From NCBI GenBank assembly GCA_008694505.1, contig VZDJ01007755.1:5048936-5112935 (forward strand): a DNA stretch of 64,000 nt. Direction: 5' to 3'. A program made the translations under genes and the position numbers. The stretch is from Cyanoderma ruficeps (lineage: Eukaryota; Chordata; Aves; Passeriformes; Timaliidae). How positions within the stretch are numbered: the stretch's first letter is position 1; each line of letters starts with the position of its first letter. The notes beneath the pieces are model-generated. The model had not been told where the DNA came from. It did not search any database and saw only the letters and a program-made list of their open reading frames with translations. Of the stretch, positions 50,848-61,872 are shown in pieces.

Positions 50848-51638
50848 AATCACAGAATGGGTCAGGTTGGAAGGGACCACAATGGGTCATCTGGTCCAAC
50901 CTCCCTGCTCAGGGAGGATCATCCTAGAGCACATGACACAGGATTGCATCCAGATGGTTCTTGAATATCTGCAGAGAGGGAGACTCCACCACCTCTCTGG
51001 GCAATCTGTTCCAGTGCACAGTCAACCACAGAGCCAAGAAATTCTTCCTCATGTTTAGGTGGAACTTTCCATGCATTGGTTTCTTCCCCTTGCCTCTAGT
51101 CCTATTGCTTGGCACCACTGAGGAGAACCTGGCTCCATCCTCTTGGCGCTCTCCCTTGAGATATTTATACACATTAATGAGGTCCCTTCTCAGTTGTCTC
51201 TCCTTGAGGCTGAACAGGCCCAACCCCCTCAGACTTTCCTCATAAGAGAGGTGCTCCAGACCCTTGATCAACTTTGTATCCCTCTCCTAGACCTGCTCCA
51301 GGAGCTCCAGGTCTCTACTGTGTTGTGGAGCCCAGAACTGGACACAGATGTGGAAGCACCAGTGCTGAGTAGAGGGACAAGGTAATCATCGACCCACTGG
51401 CAATGCTCTTCCCAATGCAACTCAGGATACCATTGATCCTCTTGGCCACAAGAACACACTGCTGGCTCATGGACAGATGTCCACCAGGACCCCCAGGTCC
51501 TTCTCTACAGAGCTGCTTTCTGGCAGGTCAGTCCCCAGCCTGTGTTGGTGCATACAATTGTTCCTCCCCAGATGGAAGACCCTGAATTTGCTTTTGTTGA
51601 ATTTCAGAAGGTTCTTCTCTGCCCATCTCTCCAAGCTA
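50848..51638 (-). mobile_element. Best-preserved CR1 LINE copy, reverse strand (about 0.8 kb)
   Basis: The forward strand begins with the reverse complement of the CR1 3' tail ('agaatcacagaatgggtcag', then 'ttggaagggaccacaatgggtcatctggtccaacctccctgctc') and runs back through ORF2 ('ctgttccagtgcacagtcaacc', 'aatgaggtcccttctcag', 'ctccttgaggctgaacaggccc', 'ctggacacagatgtgg', 'ccaggtccttctctacagagctgctttc', 'gtgcatacaattgttcctcccc') to a 5' truncation near 51638. Compared with the other CR1 copies here it has few disruptions, and 115 codons of the ORF2 C terminus are still open. It is therefore the youngest CR1 in the window and belongs to a different, more recent lineage from the 22.7 kb copy. 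It lacks the RT catalytic region and cannot move by itself. Confidence 0.97.
50924..51271 (-). pseudogene. CR1 ORF2 C-terminal coding remnant (still open)
   Basis: Within the CR1 copy, the reverse strand keeps an open frame of 115 codons matching the CR1 ORF2 C terminus, downstream of the RT catalytic core. Diagnostic stretches are [19 protein letters not shown] near residues 4-22 and [15 protein letters not shown] near residues 89-103. The start methionine is internal to the original protein and the endonuclease and RT domains are missing, so this is a relic, not a functional gene. An open frame of this length with family-specific residues supports a recent insertion. Confidence 0.9.
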
Positions 51639-51652
51639 TTATTCTTAAAATG

Positions 51653-51720
51653 CTTAATTAATCACTAGTTTTACTAGTTTTCTTAACTTAATTTATCACT
51701 AGTTTTACTAGTTTTCTTAA
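51653..51720. repeat. 34-bp tandem duplication next to the CR1 5' truncation
   Basis: 'cttaattaatcactag...' (51653-51686) is followed directly by a second 34-base copy (51687-51720) with one base difference (aattaatc versus aatttatc). Each copy also contains a smaller internal repeat of actagttt. It lies about 15 bases beyond the 5' truncation point of the CR1 copy. Confidence 0.95.
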
Positions 51721-53788
51721 TTATTCTTAATTATTTTTATTAATGCGTATAATTAATTTGCTTTATATGAGAACTACCAGCTGACTTACCTTTGAATTTG
51801 TACAGTGCTTACTCTTGTGGACTCACAGTAAGGACTTTTCATACAATTGCAAATGGTGAAGAGAGTGGCAGGACAGACACTCCCATAGTGATCACATGCC
51901 TAGTTCCAGTAAGAGTCTATTTGAGCTAAGCAAGAGATTAAGCCATGGGAATGACGGGCGAGCCTCTCTGCTTCTTGCACACATTCAGGCTTGACCCTCA
52001 TGTGGGATGTCTTCTCATTAGTGTCAGTTACAAAGGGCAAAAATTTGTCTGTGTTAAGATGTGTAATGAAAGTATGAGTGCACTTTGCATGAGTTACTAA
52101 ATAACCTTTGCTGGTGAGAAATTTCAGTTATTACTTACCTGAGATGAACAAATATAAACTAGCATTCAATATTTCATCCTAAGTCCTCAGGGCATGCAAA
52201 ATGTCTCTGCCTTCTTCCCCCAAAAACCCACTTTCCAGAGCAGTCTTTAAATCGTTTAATAATGTTCTGAAAAGGAGATATAATTAGGAAAAGAAATATC
52301 TATTTCTCTGAAAAAAAAGAAGTCAAAAAAGAAAGAGGATATGCAAAGCATCTACAATGGATTGCGTCCTTTGCCTAGTATCTCCTTATCTTCTTATGAA
52401 GATAATTCATGAGTGAAAGCCTCTTCTGTTGGAATGTCAGTATCAATGTCAGTTAGTGGGATCCAACTTCAGCAGAATTTCCTTGTGGTGTTGCTGTAAA
52501 TAGATTGTGTTGATTTGGCTTGTTGTGTTTTGAATTTTCTGTTGTCTGAGTTAATTACATGTTGGAAACATGGGACAAAATAATGCATGTGAACTACTGA
52601 ATTAGCTGGAGTTTTATTCTTCTTAAGCCACAAAGCCAGAATCTGTTTTTCTTTTCATATGAAAGGATCCTGCAGGGAATACTTACTGCATAGTAAACCG
52701 TGGCTCCAGCTTCACAGGGAAAAGGAGGAGAGATGCCTTGACACTTTTAAACACAGAGCTCACCTCTGCTGAATCATGGCAGAGCACTTAAACTGAAAAT
52801 GTAAGCTTCTATGTGCAAAGTGAGCCAGCAAATTGCAGAACTTCACAACTGGGAGACTGAAACATGTCCTGAAAGATAACTGTGCTTTTTATTCATGTTG
52901 GACAACAGCTTCCATGTATGATGGCAACGTTTGGTGAAGGTACTGATTTGCTCGCATATGAAAAGAAACTCTGTTACCATACAAGCAAACAGGAATTTTT
53001 GCATTGACTCGGATGGTATAGGCTGACAATCTGTATGAGTTGCTTCAGCTTAAACATAAAATTTCAAGCAATGGTGAAAATAAATTTATAAGCTCATATG
53101 CTTGTTTAAAAACTGATCCTAAGTATAAAAATACTGTTTCTGCAAATGAAGACATACAAGTGAGATAAAGTTACATTTTATGGTCAGTCATTTTACTATA
53201 AGAAAATTAAATCCTATTTATCACTAGTAATATCTTTGTAGCTTCTGTCTTATCCTTTTCTTGTTTGTTTGTTTTGTTTCAGCTACCCAGAAAAAGCTCA
53301 TTCCAATATGCTTCTGAGAAAACTTTGTTTCTGAGACTCTGCTCCTAGCACCTACACCTCTGCTGCAATGAAGTGTTCACCTCTTTAGAAGCCCCTTATC
53401 TTCATGTTCCTCACAGTTCTGGGAGGTAACTTTTCTAAGACCATGTCTCTGTGTTACCTCTGCAGCTGGGGCTTTAAGCTCTCCCGTATGAATGCATCAG
53501 TCTATTTGCTCAACGTGTACTGCCCACCGTTCACAGGCCATACCATCTTTCTTCCTCTGTCTGTGTTACTATTTCATATAAAATATTCTAGACTTCATGT
53601 GGAGTACACCTGCCTTCTTTAAAAGTTACCTTCCTTATTTAAAATAAAAGTAACGTAAATCTAATTTTTACAAACTTTCTTTCATCATTTTTCTCTCCCT
53701 GTATGACTACTTGATACAAATTTATTTTAAAGAACTTGGATTTTTTAGGTTCTGTCTTCCACATTACTTGCTGCCTTACTGCATTTTT
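51721..53788. other. Unassigned non-coding DNA
   Basis: No gene, RNA or repeat is recognised. Short chance frames only. Confidence 0.55.
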
Positions 53789-53846
53789 GGGGGAAGGGTT
53801 TGGGGTTTTTTGTTGGGGTTTTGTTTTTTTTGGGGGGAGGGTGGGG
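53789..53846 (+). repeat. G-quadruplex-prone G/T tract
   Basis: Seven guanine tracts of at least three bases occur within 58 bases: GGGGG (53789), GGG (53796), GGGG (53802), GGGG (53815), GGGGGG (53832), GGG (53839) and GGGG (53843). They are separated mostly by short T-rich loops. This satisfies the usual G3+N1-7 pattern for parts of the tract (especially 53789-53805 and 53832-53846). Confidence 0.9.
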
Positions 53847-56800
53847 TGGTTAGTGTGTTAGTCAATAACTTAAATTTGGTTGAAAAATCACATCTTTCCC
53901 TCACATAGATCACCAGTGAAACTAATGATCACCTCCAAACAATTTAGTAAGGAACTGCAACAGCTCTGGATTTATTTTCTTTTCTCTGAATTCTGCTTCC
54001 GGTCCTGTTTTAATTTCTTCTGACCATTTTTATTCCTAAGGGCATCCTAATTATTTCTTCCATTCTTACATGCCAGAGATATGATTTCACAGCTTTCATC
54101 CTTGGTTTTATTCTTTCTGATATAATCAGCTAGTTCACATTCAAGAATCTGTAACTTTTTTCATGGTTGAAGAAGAAAGTGTTTATGAATAGAGATATTT
54201 CCTTTTTGGAATCCTTATTTTTTTTTCAACAAGGAATATTTTCCCAGTTCTGTGTCCCTGAATTTAATAGGAATCAATAAAGAAGGTGCTTTTACTCTGC
54301 CAGATGTTTCCAAATTATTTTTCTGGCACTTGGTCCCTTTAGTTTTCACTCTTATGTCTTTCTTTATTCCTTAGACCACCTCTGTGTTCTTAATATTGGA
54401 ATACTAACACAAATTTAACAAGAAAATTCCATTAGTAGGGAGTGTATTTATTAATGAATAAAAGTTATTCAGCTATAAAGAAAGAAATAATCCTTTTGTT
54501 TGATTTCATCAGGAAAAGTGCAGGCATATCTTGAAAAATATATTAAAAATTAAAATTGCATTAAAATCTGAATTATACAGAATATATGGAGGTGAAAGCG
54601 TTTTGTTGGTGCTACAAATTCTTCTTGAACCATGTGTTGTTTTGGTTTTTTCTTTCCTGCATGTAGCCATGAATAAAAATGAACCTACAAGCCAAACTTG
54701 AATTTGCAATTGCATGCATTATCTTTATGTAGAATGGTCACATTCAAACTAACTTAACAATTTTAACTAAATACGTTGCCAAGTAGGATTTCAGCTTGAT
54801 CATGGACTTGTATTGTTGTAGAAATAGATAATCAAAATTAAATCCAGCTCACATTCCAAAATAGGCTGTCTCTTTAGAAAAGAGAAATCAAATTATTAAA
54901 GTCTATTTGTGCAACAGTAGAAGATTGAGAAAAATTTCAATAATCATTGCTTTCTATTTAGCAAGAACACAATATTTCCATAAACTTAGTATGAGCAAAA
55001 ACCTCTATGTTAAATCCAGAATGAATAAACTAGCTGAACTTAAAAGGTTCTGAAGTAAGAGTTATTTCAATTTAATAGTTTTATGCTGGTCTCTGAGTAC
55101 TCAGGGACTTAGTACTTTGAAACAGAATTGGCATAACAATCAGTGAAGTGAATGATGTCATTTCCCAAAAGGCCAATTCAGGTTCTCCTTTTCCAGACAG
55201 ATATTGTATGCTCAAACTTTGTTCTTTATTAAACAGAGATATGTAAACCTCAAGAAGATATTAATTTCAAACTTTGGAATAGAGTTAATACTTGAATTTC
55301 ATAATTCGAAGGTTAAATCTTCTCTATCAGTCCAATCTGGTTGAGTAGAGAAGGGAAAAAGGACAATTAAAAAACCCCTATAACCTCTTCACTACTCCTA
55401 CATTTTTCTTTGGCTTTATTAATCTCTTCCTCTCCCCTTTCATTTAAATTTATCTTTTGTTCTGTTTATGACCATCCCAGTTTTCAGACAGATTTCTGGA
55501 CCTTGCAGCTGTTCTTTGGCTGAAGTGGTATGGAAAGGTAGCTGTGAAGAATTTTCTTGGTAAATTTCATTATTTTCTCCTACTCTGAAACACTGTTGAC
55601 AAAGATGAGATTTAAGGTTTAATATTAGTTGATGACTCTTCTTAGCTGAGGTACAAGAACGGTGAAGATACTTCAGTTTGTGTTGTTCTGTATGTTGAGT
55701 TAAATATTTAATATAGAACTATATAGTATATGTGTCCAAATTAAGTATTCAAAAAAGTATTTAACAGTTTTAATTCTCTTTCAAAGAGTCTCAGAACACT
55801 CCAGGCAAGATATACACACACATGCTAAGTTCAACAGTATCTTTGCATGCTCTATATAAGATGCAAAATATGTGGCAAAAAGAAATGAAATGAATAATTA
55901 AAAAGCTTCATCATTACCATAGTGCTTGGAATTGGTCTAATTTATTTAATTTATTTGGTGCTAATTTGATTTCTTTTCTCTTATCCTCCTTGGCCTGGAT
56001 CAATTCCACTTTACATTAGTCTGTGCATCTAAGATTTGCTTCCAAGAGCAGTAAGATGAATCATGCTTTGGAGGTAACTGCTTTTTCCTTTAGCTATTGA
56101 GGTAAAGACAACTCACCAAACCTAGGTAAAACTCTGTCTGTTGTCCAAAAGGACCATTTCCCAGATGTGTAATGCTATCACCTGCTGCTCAGGAAAACAA
56201 AAATTATGTGCTGGGACCAGGTCTGTTCCTAAGCTAAGCATTAATTTCTAGGAAAATTCCTTTCTAGGGTGAATGCATTTTACATGAAAATATCTCTACA
56301 ATGCGTCCCCTGGACATCAGGTAACCACTACAGAAGCACACCTTCCCTGCCAAAAAAGTTAAGTCTTGGTTGAAGTCTGGTGAGGTTCTCAAAAAGACAA
56401 GAGCTTAGCACTTTTCCATATTTTGCTTTGTATTTGAAGTAACCACAGTGAGTGGGTCACACACAAATTCACACTTGCCCACACACATGGAAGGGGTGTC
56501 AGCTGTGGGGATGTTTGCATTGAATGTGCATGTTGCCAACCACTACAACTGAGGGTAATGTTCTGCAGCTGAAATTGCTTTGATAGTTTGAGCTGTGTTC
56601 ATTCAAATACAGAAATACAAGAACATGGCCATTGTTAATGCTTGTAAGTATTACCTAGTGCTTGGAAACGTCATGTGGTCTTAAAATAACCAGTGGTTGC
56701 AGGCCTCTCCTCTCTGTCTTTTTGCTAATTGCCATGTTAATGAATTGTTGACATGTGGTTGTGAGGAAAATGTCAGTGATTACACAGCAGAAAGGTGAAA

Positions 56801-57449
56801 ATTGCAACAGTGAGCATAAGTAATGCCAAGCTCTAGGTAGATGTCTTGATAGCCTTTTGTGGCACTCATTTAAATTTCAATTGTCTTTTTTTTATGCACA
56901 GCTAGGACTGGCATATTGAATTCATATAAACACTTAATATAAAATTCTAGCCATTCATTATGAGATTATTTATTTTAGTACCAAAGTTTTCCTTTAATAA
57001 TTTATAAAGGGAGAAATAGCTACTTGTGAGGTTGGTATCTGGGTTGTTTATAAAGATAAAGCCTGGGAAGTAAAAAAAATTCAGAGAATAATGCTATACA
57101 GGAACTTAGCACTAAAGCAGGCTAGTTTTCGACTAGGCCATCATAATTCTATATTGAGCCTAATGTAAACCCCCTAACTACGTTGCTGATCCCCAGGTAA
57201 ATTTTGGATCACAGAAAACAGGGACCCACATCTGGAATTCTGACAGTGTGTATTCAAGCTGCAGAGGGGTTCTTCCTCTAGATCTGATCCCATGGAACCT
57301 CTGAGCTAAAGGTAAATATTCAGAGATCTGATGGTCCCTTCTCACTGTTACTGGGAAAATGCAGGTCTGAAGCACCAGCTGAGTGGCAGCCCCAACATGA
57401 GGACAAATGACCAAGCTCTGTAAGAATATCAGTGCATTCCATTTACGTG
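53847..57449. other. Unassigned non-coding DNA, conserved-element texture near 56.6-56.9 kb
   Basis: No gene or named repeat. The interval 56600-56890 is free of low-complexity runs and rich in homeodomain-type cores ('gctaattgccatgttaatgaattg', about 56723-56746), which is why it is flagged for alignment, not because function is visible. Confidence 0.45.
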
Positions 57450-57600
57450 GCCGTGTTTATGGAACGACACTAGGAAAACCCCATGTGGCATTATTTGGTA
57501 CCACCCCTGGAAGTGGACTACAAGGCAAAGACCCAACGGGAGGGTGAACCAACGGGACCAATGAACCATAAGTTGCTTAGAAGGAGCTACAAATACACAC
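57450..57600. other. Unclassified higher-GC block, possible LTR remnant
   Basis: Contrasts sharply in composition with the AT-rich flanks. It carries two copies of 'ccaacggga' (about 57533-57541 and 57549-57557) and then 'ccataagttgcttagaaggagctacaaatac', which has the look of a retroviral promoter region (CCAAT-like 'gaccaatgaa' followed by a TATA-like string). I cannot name a family. Confidence 0.25.
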
Positions 57601-60600
57601 AGAATTTTGCAAATGAGTTGGAAAACAAACTATTTTCCCAAGAAACTTCCATTTGAGCTAGTGAGCTCTTTATGGAAAAATAAGAAGAATAAGTTATGTA
57701 CTATGTCTGTTCTCTATAAAATTCTGAGAATTTATTATTTGTAAGAGGACAGTAAGGTGAACTCAACTTTTAAACAGGGAAGAGATTTTTGCTCCTACAT
57801 TTTCAAAAGAAAAAGAAAGCAAGAGATTTTTTCATTTTTATTGAAAATAATTTTTTTCTTGCTTTATTTAACTATACAATAAGATAAAGAGTAAAAACTT
57901 ACTTTAAACCACACTTTAAGTTTTATTTTTAATGGTTGTTTTCTTCAAGAAATATTACTGAATAATAAAGCTCCAGATCTCAGCATACAATTGCAACTGA
58001 TCTATAGTTATTACAGTGAAACCACTGTAATTATTTAGTTTATTAAAACTGCAGTAAATCAGTACTAGTAATAGTAAGAATAATAGTAATCATATTTAAT
58101 AATAGCTGCAAGTTATTATCTCTATATTTACTGTACTGTTATAATAATTATAGTTCAACTAAATGGTTTTATTTAATACAATGCCTAAATTTACCATGGC
58201 AATTTCATTCAAGTTTCTTCCTATATATATTTCCTAGAATACAATAAGTAAAACTTCTGGTGTGAACTAGGAAGACTTCATATGTGTTTTTAAAAACTGT
58301 CATTAAAATAATTGGTAATTAAATAATATGGCTTAATAAATTTGAGGCTTTCATGAATGAAAAAAAATTTGTCTTCTGTCATGGTACAAGAAATTTCTGC
58401 AACATGCTGAAACTAATTTTTGAGACTAAAAGGGAAAATAAATTATGTGTTTAAGAACATTTGATAGATTTGTTTTCTTTAAAATTTTCCAAATATTTTT
58501 TAAAGTGGTAGACAGACAAAACAGTCTCTTTACTATCTTGTCTTAGTAAAACAAAAGTTACAAACAGTGAAAATGGATAGAGAATGGACAGCTTCTGCAC
58601 ATAAAGGGGCAATTTCACTTTTTTTGAGAGCTGGATTTATCTCTGTGTTAGGCATTCCAGTTTCACACATTGAATCTCATGACTTTCTGTAAGGCCATTT
58701 GCTTTTCTCCTGTAGCTTGCATATTTTACAGTCCTTACCAAAAACTCACTGACACCATTTTTGTACATCCACATTTCCTTCTGTAATATTTCCTTCATAT
58801 CACCCATTACAGGTTATAATCCAGAACATTTTGAAACCTCAATGACCTGCTCTCTGGTCAGACAAAAAACCTATGTCCTAGTCTATGGGTATCCCTTGAT
58901 ATTTTCAAGCTGACAATTTAGGAAATGGTTATTTCACTGCCACCTTGCTACATAGGGTTCATATGAATGTCCACCCATAACCCACCTCCCACTGGCCTGG
59001 TGGTTACAGGTCTGTGCAGGTCTTCCCTACCTGAGCTCAGAGAGTTAAACTTATAAAAGCAAGAAAGCTTTTAAAACTCCTGGGCTAGAATCAGACTATT
59101 TATGAGCTCTCCCTTCTGAAGGAGGATGGGAAAAACCAGAAAATAAAGAAGTGTACACAAATGCCTAAGCATGGGCCGTTTCATATCTTATGTGATGAAG
59201 GAAAGAACCTTTCTTCAAGTAGGACACATCAAACTTAAGCCTATTTTACCCAAATGTTTTCGTTAAATCAGGAAGAATAGGGTATTTGTTAAGGTCTTCT
59301 CTCTCTTCCACATACAAAAATTACAGTGTCACTACACAGCCAGCATGATAACCTCTCCTAGTGTGAAGAGGGAACTCATGCTATAATGAAAGGGAAAACA
59401 GTTTAAGATTGCCCAACAGAACAAAAAGAATTCTAAGGTTAGACAGTCACTGTATTAATTAAAGACTTATTTTTCAAGCTTAGACAAGCAGTGAGACTAT
59501 ATAGTTAGTCATATGCAATCACAATCCCAAGCACTTCCAGAGAACCTGAATCTGGTAGGAACTAAATTTCCTGAATTATCTCCAGTTTAGCACAATGTAG
59601 TAGAAATAAATTTCAGAACGTCTCTCACAAACCTCAAATATGAAATCCATGTGAAAATCACTCACTATTGAAAAAGTATTTTTTCTATAATTTTATGAGA
59701 AAGAAAATGCATGATTTGCTAGCTATGAAAATTTTTGCAGCTTTAAGACTTGTGGATATCTGCAACTACTTGTCAACATAGGCAAATAATAAATAAAATA
59801 ATATGAAATTATAAATACAGTTAACAAAAAAATTGAAATATAATGTATTCATATCCTGATTTGCCTGTCATTCAAGTTCTCTTCATTTAAATAATGAGTT
59901 GAACTTTTTTCTACTTAGCAGAGAAAAACCATTTTTTGTATTTATCAAATTATGAAAATTTTAGTCAGTAGCTATACATGTGTGATAAACTTGTTAGAAA
60001 TTCATGCACATGTAAAGGCAATCAATGTCAGCATGATGGGAAAGAAGAACAAGAAGTGGAGCTTGTAGGGAGTTCTGACTCACAAAGAACCAAGATGAAA
60101 ATATGCTATGAACAGTCTGAGTGAGCCTGTGAGAAAGAGTTCACTCTGCCATGACAAAAGAAGTCACTGGGGAACATGATGCTTGCCAGCACAAAGAAAT
60201 CTAGCAACAGGCAGGAGGTGAAAGTCAAGAACCAATGTGTATGAAGGATCTAAAATAAATTTAATTCAGAAAGCGACAGAAAACTTCCCCCTAGAGGAGA
60301 CCTTTGTTTTACGTTATCACAGAACAAGCAGAAACACAACTGAAGGGGTTATTGCTGTGTCTGCCAGGTGGAGGCCAGTCACTGGAACAGACTTAATCAT
60401 TAAACAGGACCCTCCACCCATTGGCAGGCTCTGATGGACAAAAAGCTGCTTTTGATTGTGTGTTCAACCACGGCTGCAGCTCTGCAAGATCAGCAAGCTG
60501 CATGGGATAATATTATGATGAAGATGCCTTATTTGTTATTTAGGCTTCAGAAGCAGATGTAACCCTCCAAACAGACAAAAAGCCCTTTCTGCACAACTCT

Positions 60601-61601
60601 CCAGAAGCACATAGGGTCTCTGGGCAGGCCCTGAGGAGCACACAGGCTGTAAGATGTCAGTAGTCATCACCAGCACGGGCCAGTTCATGGGACAGATACA
60701 AAAGAACAGACACAAAAACAGAGATGCAGCTTTGAGAAATGGGTTTGTTAAAGAACAGCAATATGAGCAGTTGCCCTCAGCTGTGCTAAAGGTGTAGGAC
60801 TTAGTTGCTTCCTGTATGCCTAATTTCCCTTCCACATCTGCACATGTGATCAGGGTTTGATACCTGACACTCCCGGAGCACTGGCAGAGCCTGTTGTTCT
60901 TCCAGATGAGCCAAAAGCATCCAACCCCTGCCCAAGCCAGCAGCATTAACTTGCCTGAGCTCCTTATTAAAACAGTAATGGATGAGAAATGCTGGAGGCT
61001 GCAATCTATATCCTTGAAGGCCCCAGTGGCAGGGGGTGACTCTGTCCTGGCCTTGTCTTTCCAACAGATTAAGAACAGGGCATCAATAGCATTCCTACCT
61101 GCCAGGGCTGCTGTGCCGAGACACTTGTGCTCCTTACTGAATTTGGGAGGGTCTTGGACATGGATAGGTTAGTGAGCAGTAAGGTGTTGTCCAGTTTATA
61201 AACTATTTATAAAAACATACACCACCTCTCTGAAAAATGGCTTGAACTAAATGTGCAAGGCCTTATTTACTGAACATGTTAAAAGAAGAGCAGCAGCCAT
61301 CATGGTATGAAGAAAGCAAGGGAAATGGTCTGGGATAACTGAAAATACTCATGTTACTTCAACATTTCAGTTTCCAGAACATTTCCCCCAGCCAGTGGCC
61401 ATCCACATAGACTGCAAGAGGAAGGAAAAAACTGATTTTCCAGCTTCAAAATGACAGAATGTCAGCAATAAATCATGTTATTCTTTCTTAAGGAAAAAAA
61501 GAAGCAAAAAAAAGACTTTACAGTGCATGTTGGGTATCATATTTTCTAGAGAGCTTTTGAAAATGTTTTATCTCATCAGTGTTAGCAGTCAAGTCTTTTT
61601 A
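57601..61601. other. Unassigned AT-rich DNA
   Basis: 57800-58200 is extremely AT-rich, with scattered 'taatagtaa'-type near-repeats. 60530-61150 is GC-richer, with overlapping frames on both strands (136, 92 and 87 codons) that share no recognisable domain. No gene is supported. Confidence 0.5.
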
Positions 61602-61872
61602 CATGAGAATGTAAGAACGGCTGTTCTGGGTTAGGCGAAGGGTTTATCTAACCCAGGTATCTTGTGTTTAACCATGGCCAATAGAAAATGCTTAGGGAGG
61701 AATACAAGAGCAAGAGATGCAGTGATGCTCCCTGGGTATGTAGTTTCAGCCACCAGGAATCCACAGCTCAGGGGCATTCTGACCCAGAGGTGTTATCTCT
61801 ATGTTTAGTAGATTTTCTTCCATGAATTTGTCTAATAGATTTCTGAACCCCTGTCAGATTCTGGCATTTTAG
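61602..61872 (-). mobile_element. Old-lineage CR1-type LINE fragment, reverse strand
   Basis: The forward strand reads 'catgagaatgtaagaacggctgttctgggttagg' (61602-61635), 'tttatctaacccaggtatcttgtgtttaaccatggccaat' (61643-61682), 'aatgcttagggaggaata' and 'ttcttccatgaatttgtctaatagatttctgaacccctgt' (61816-61855). This follows the reverse complement of the 3' region of the older amniote CR1 subfamilies (well known from turtles and other reptiles), not of the chicken-type CR1 seen elsewhere in this window. It is strongly diverged. The 5' limit near 61872 is approximate. Confidence 0.75.

Noticed and set aside
60536..60946. 136-codon reverse-strand ORF, the longest in the window
   Set aside because: No recognisable domain, overlapped by other open frames on both strands in a GC-richer patch, with no splice or promoter context. 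Length is within chance for 64 kb.
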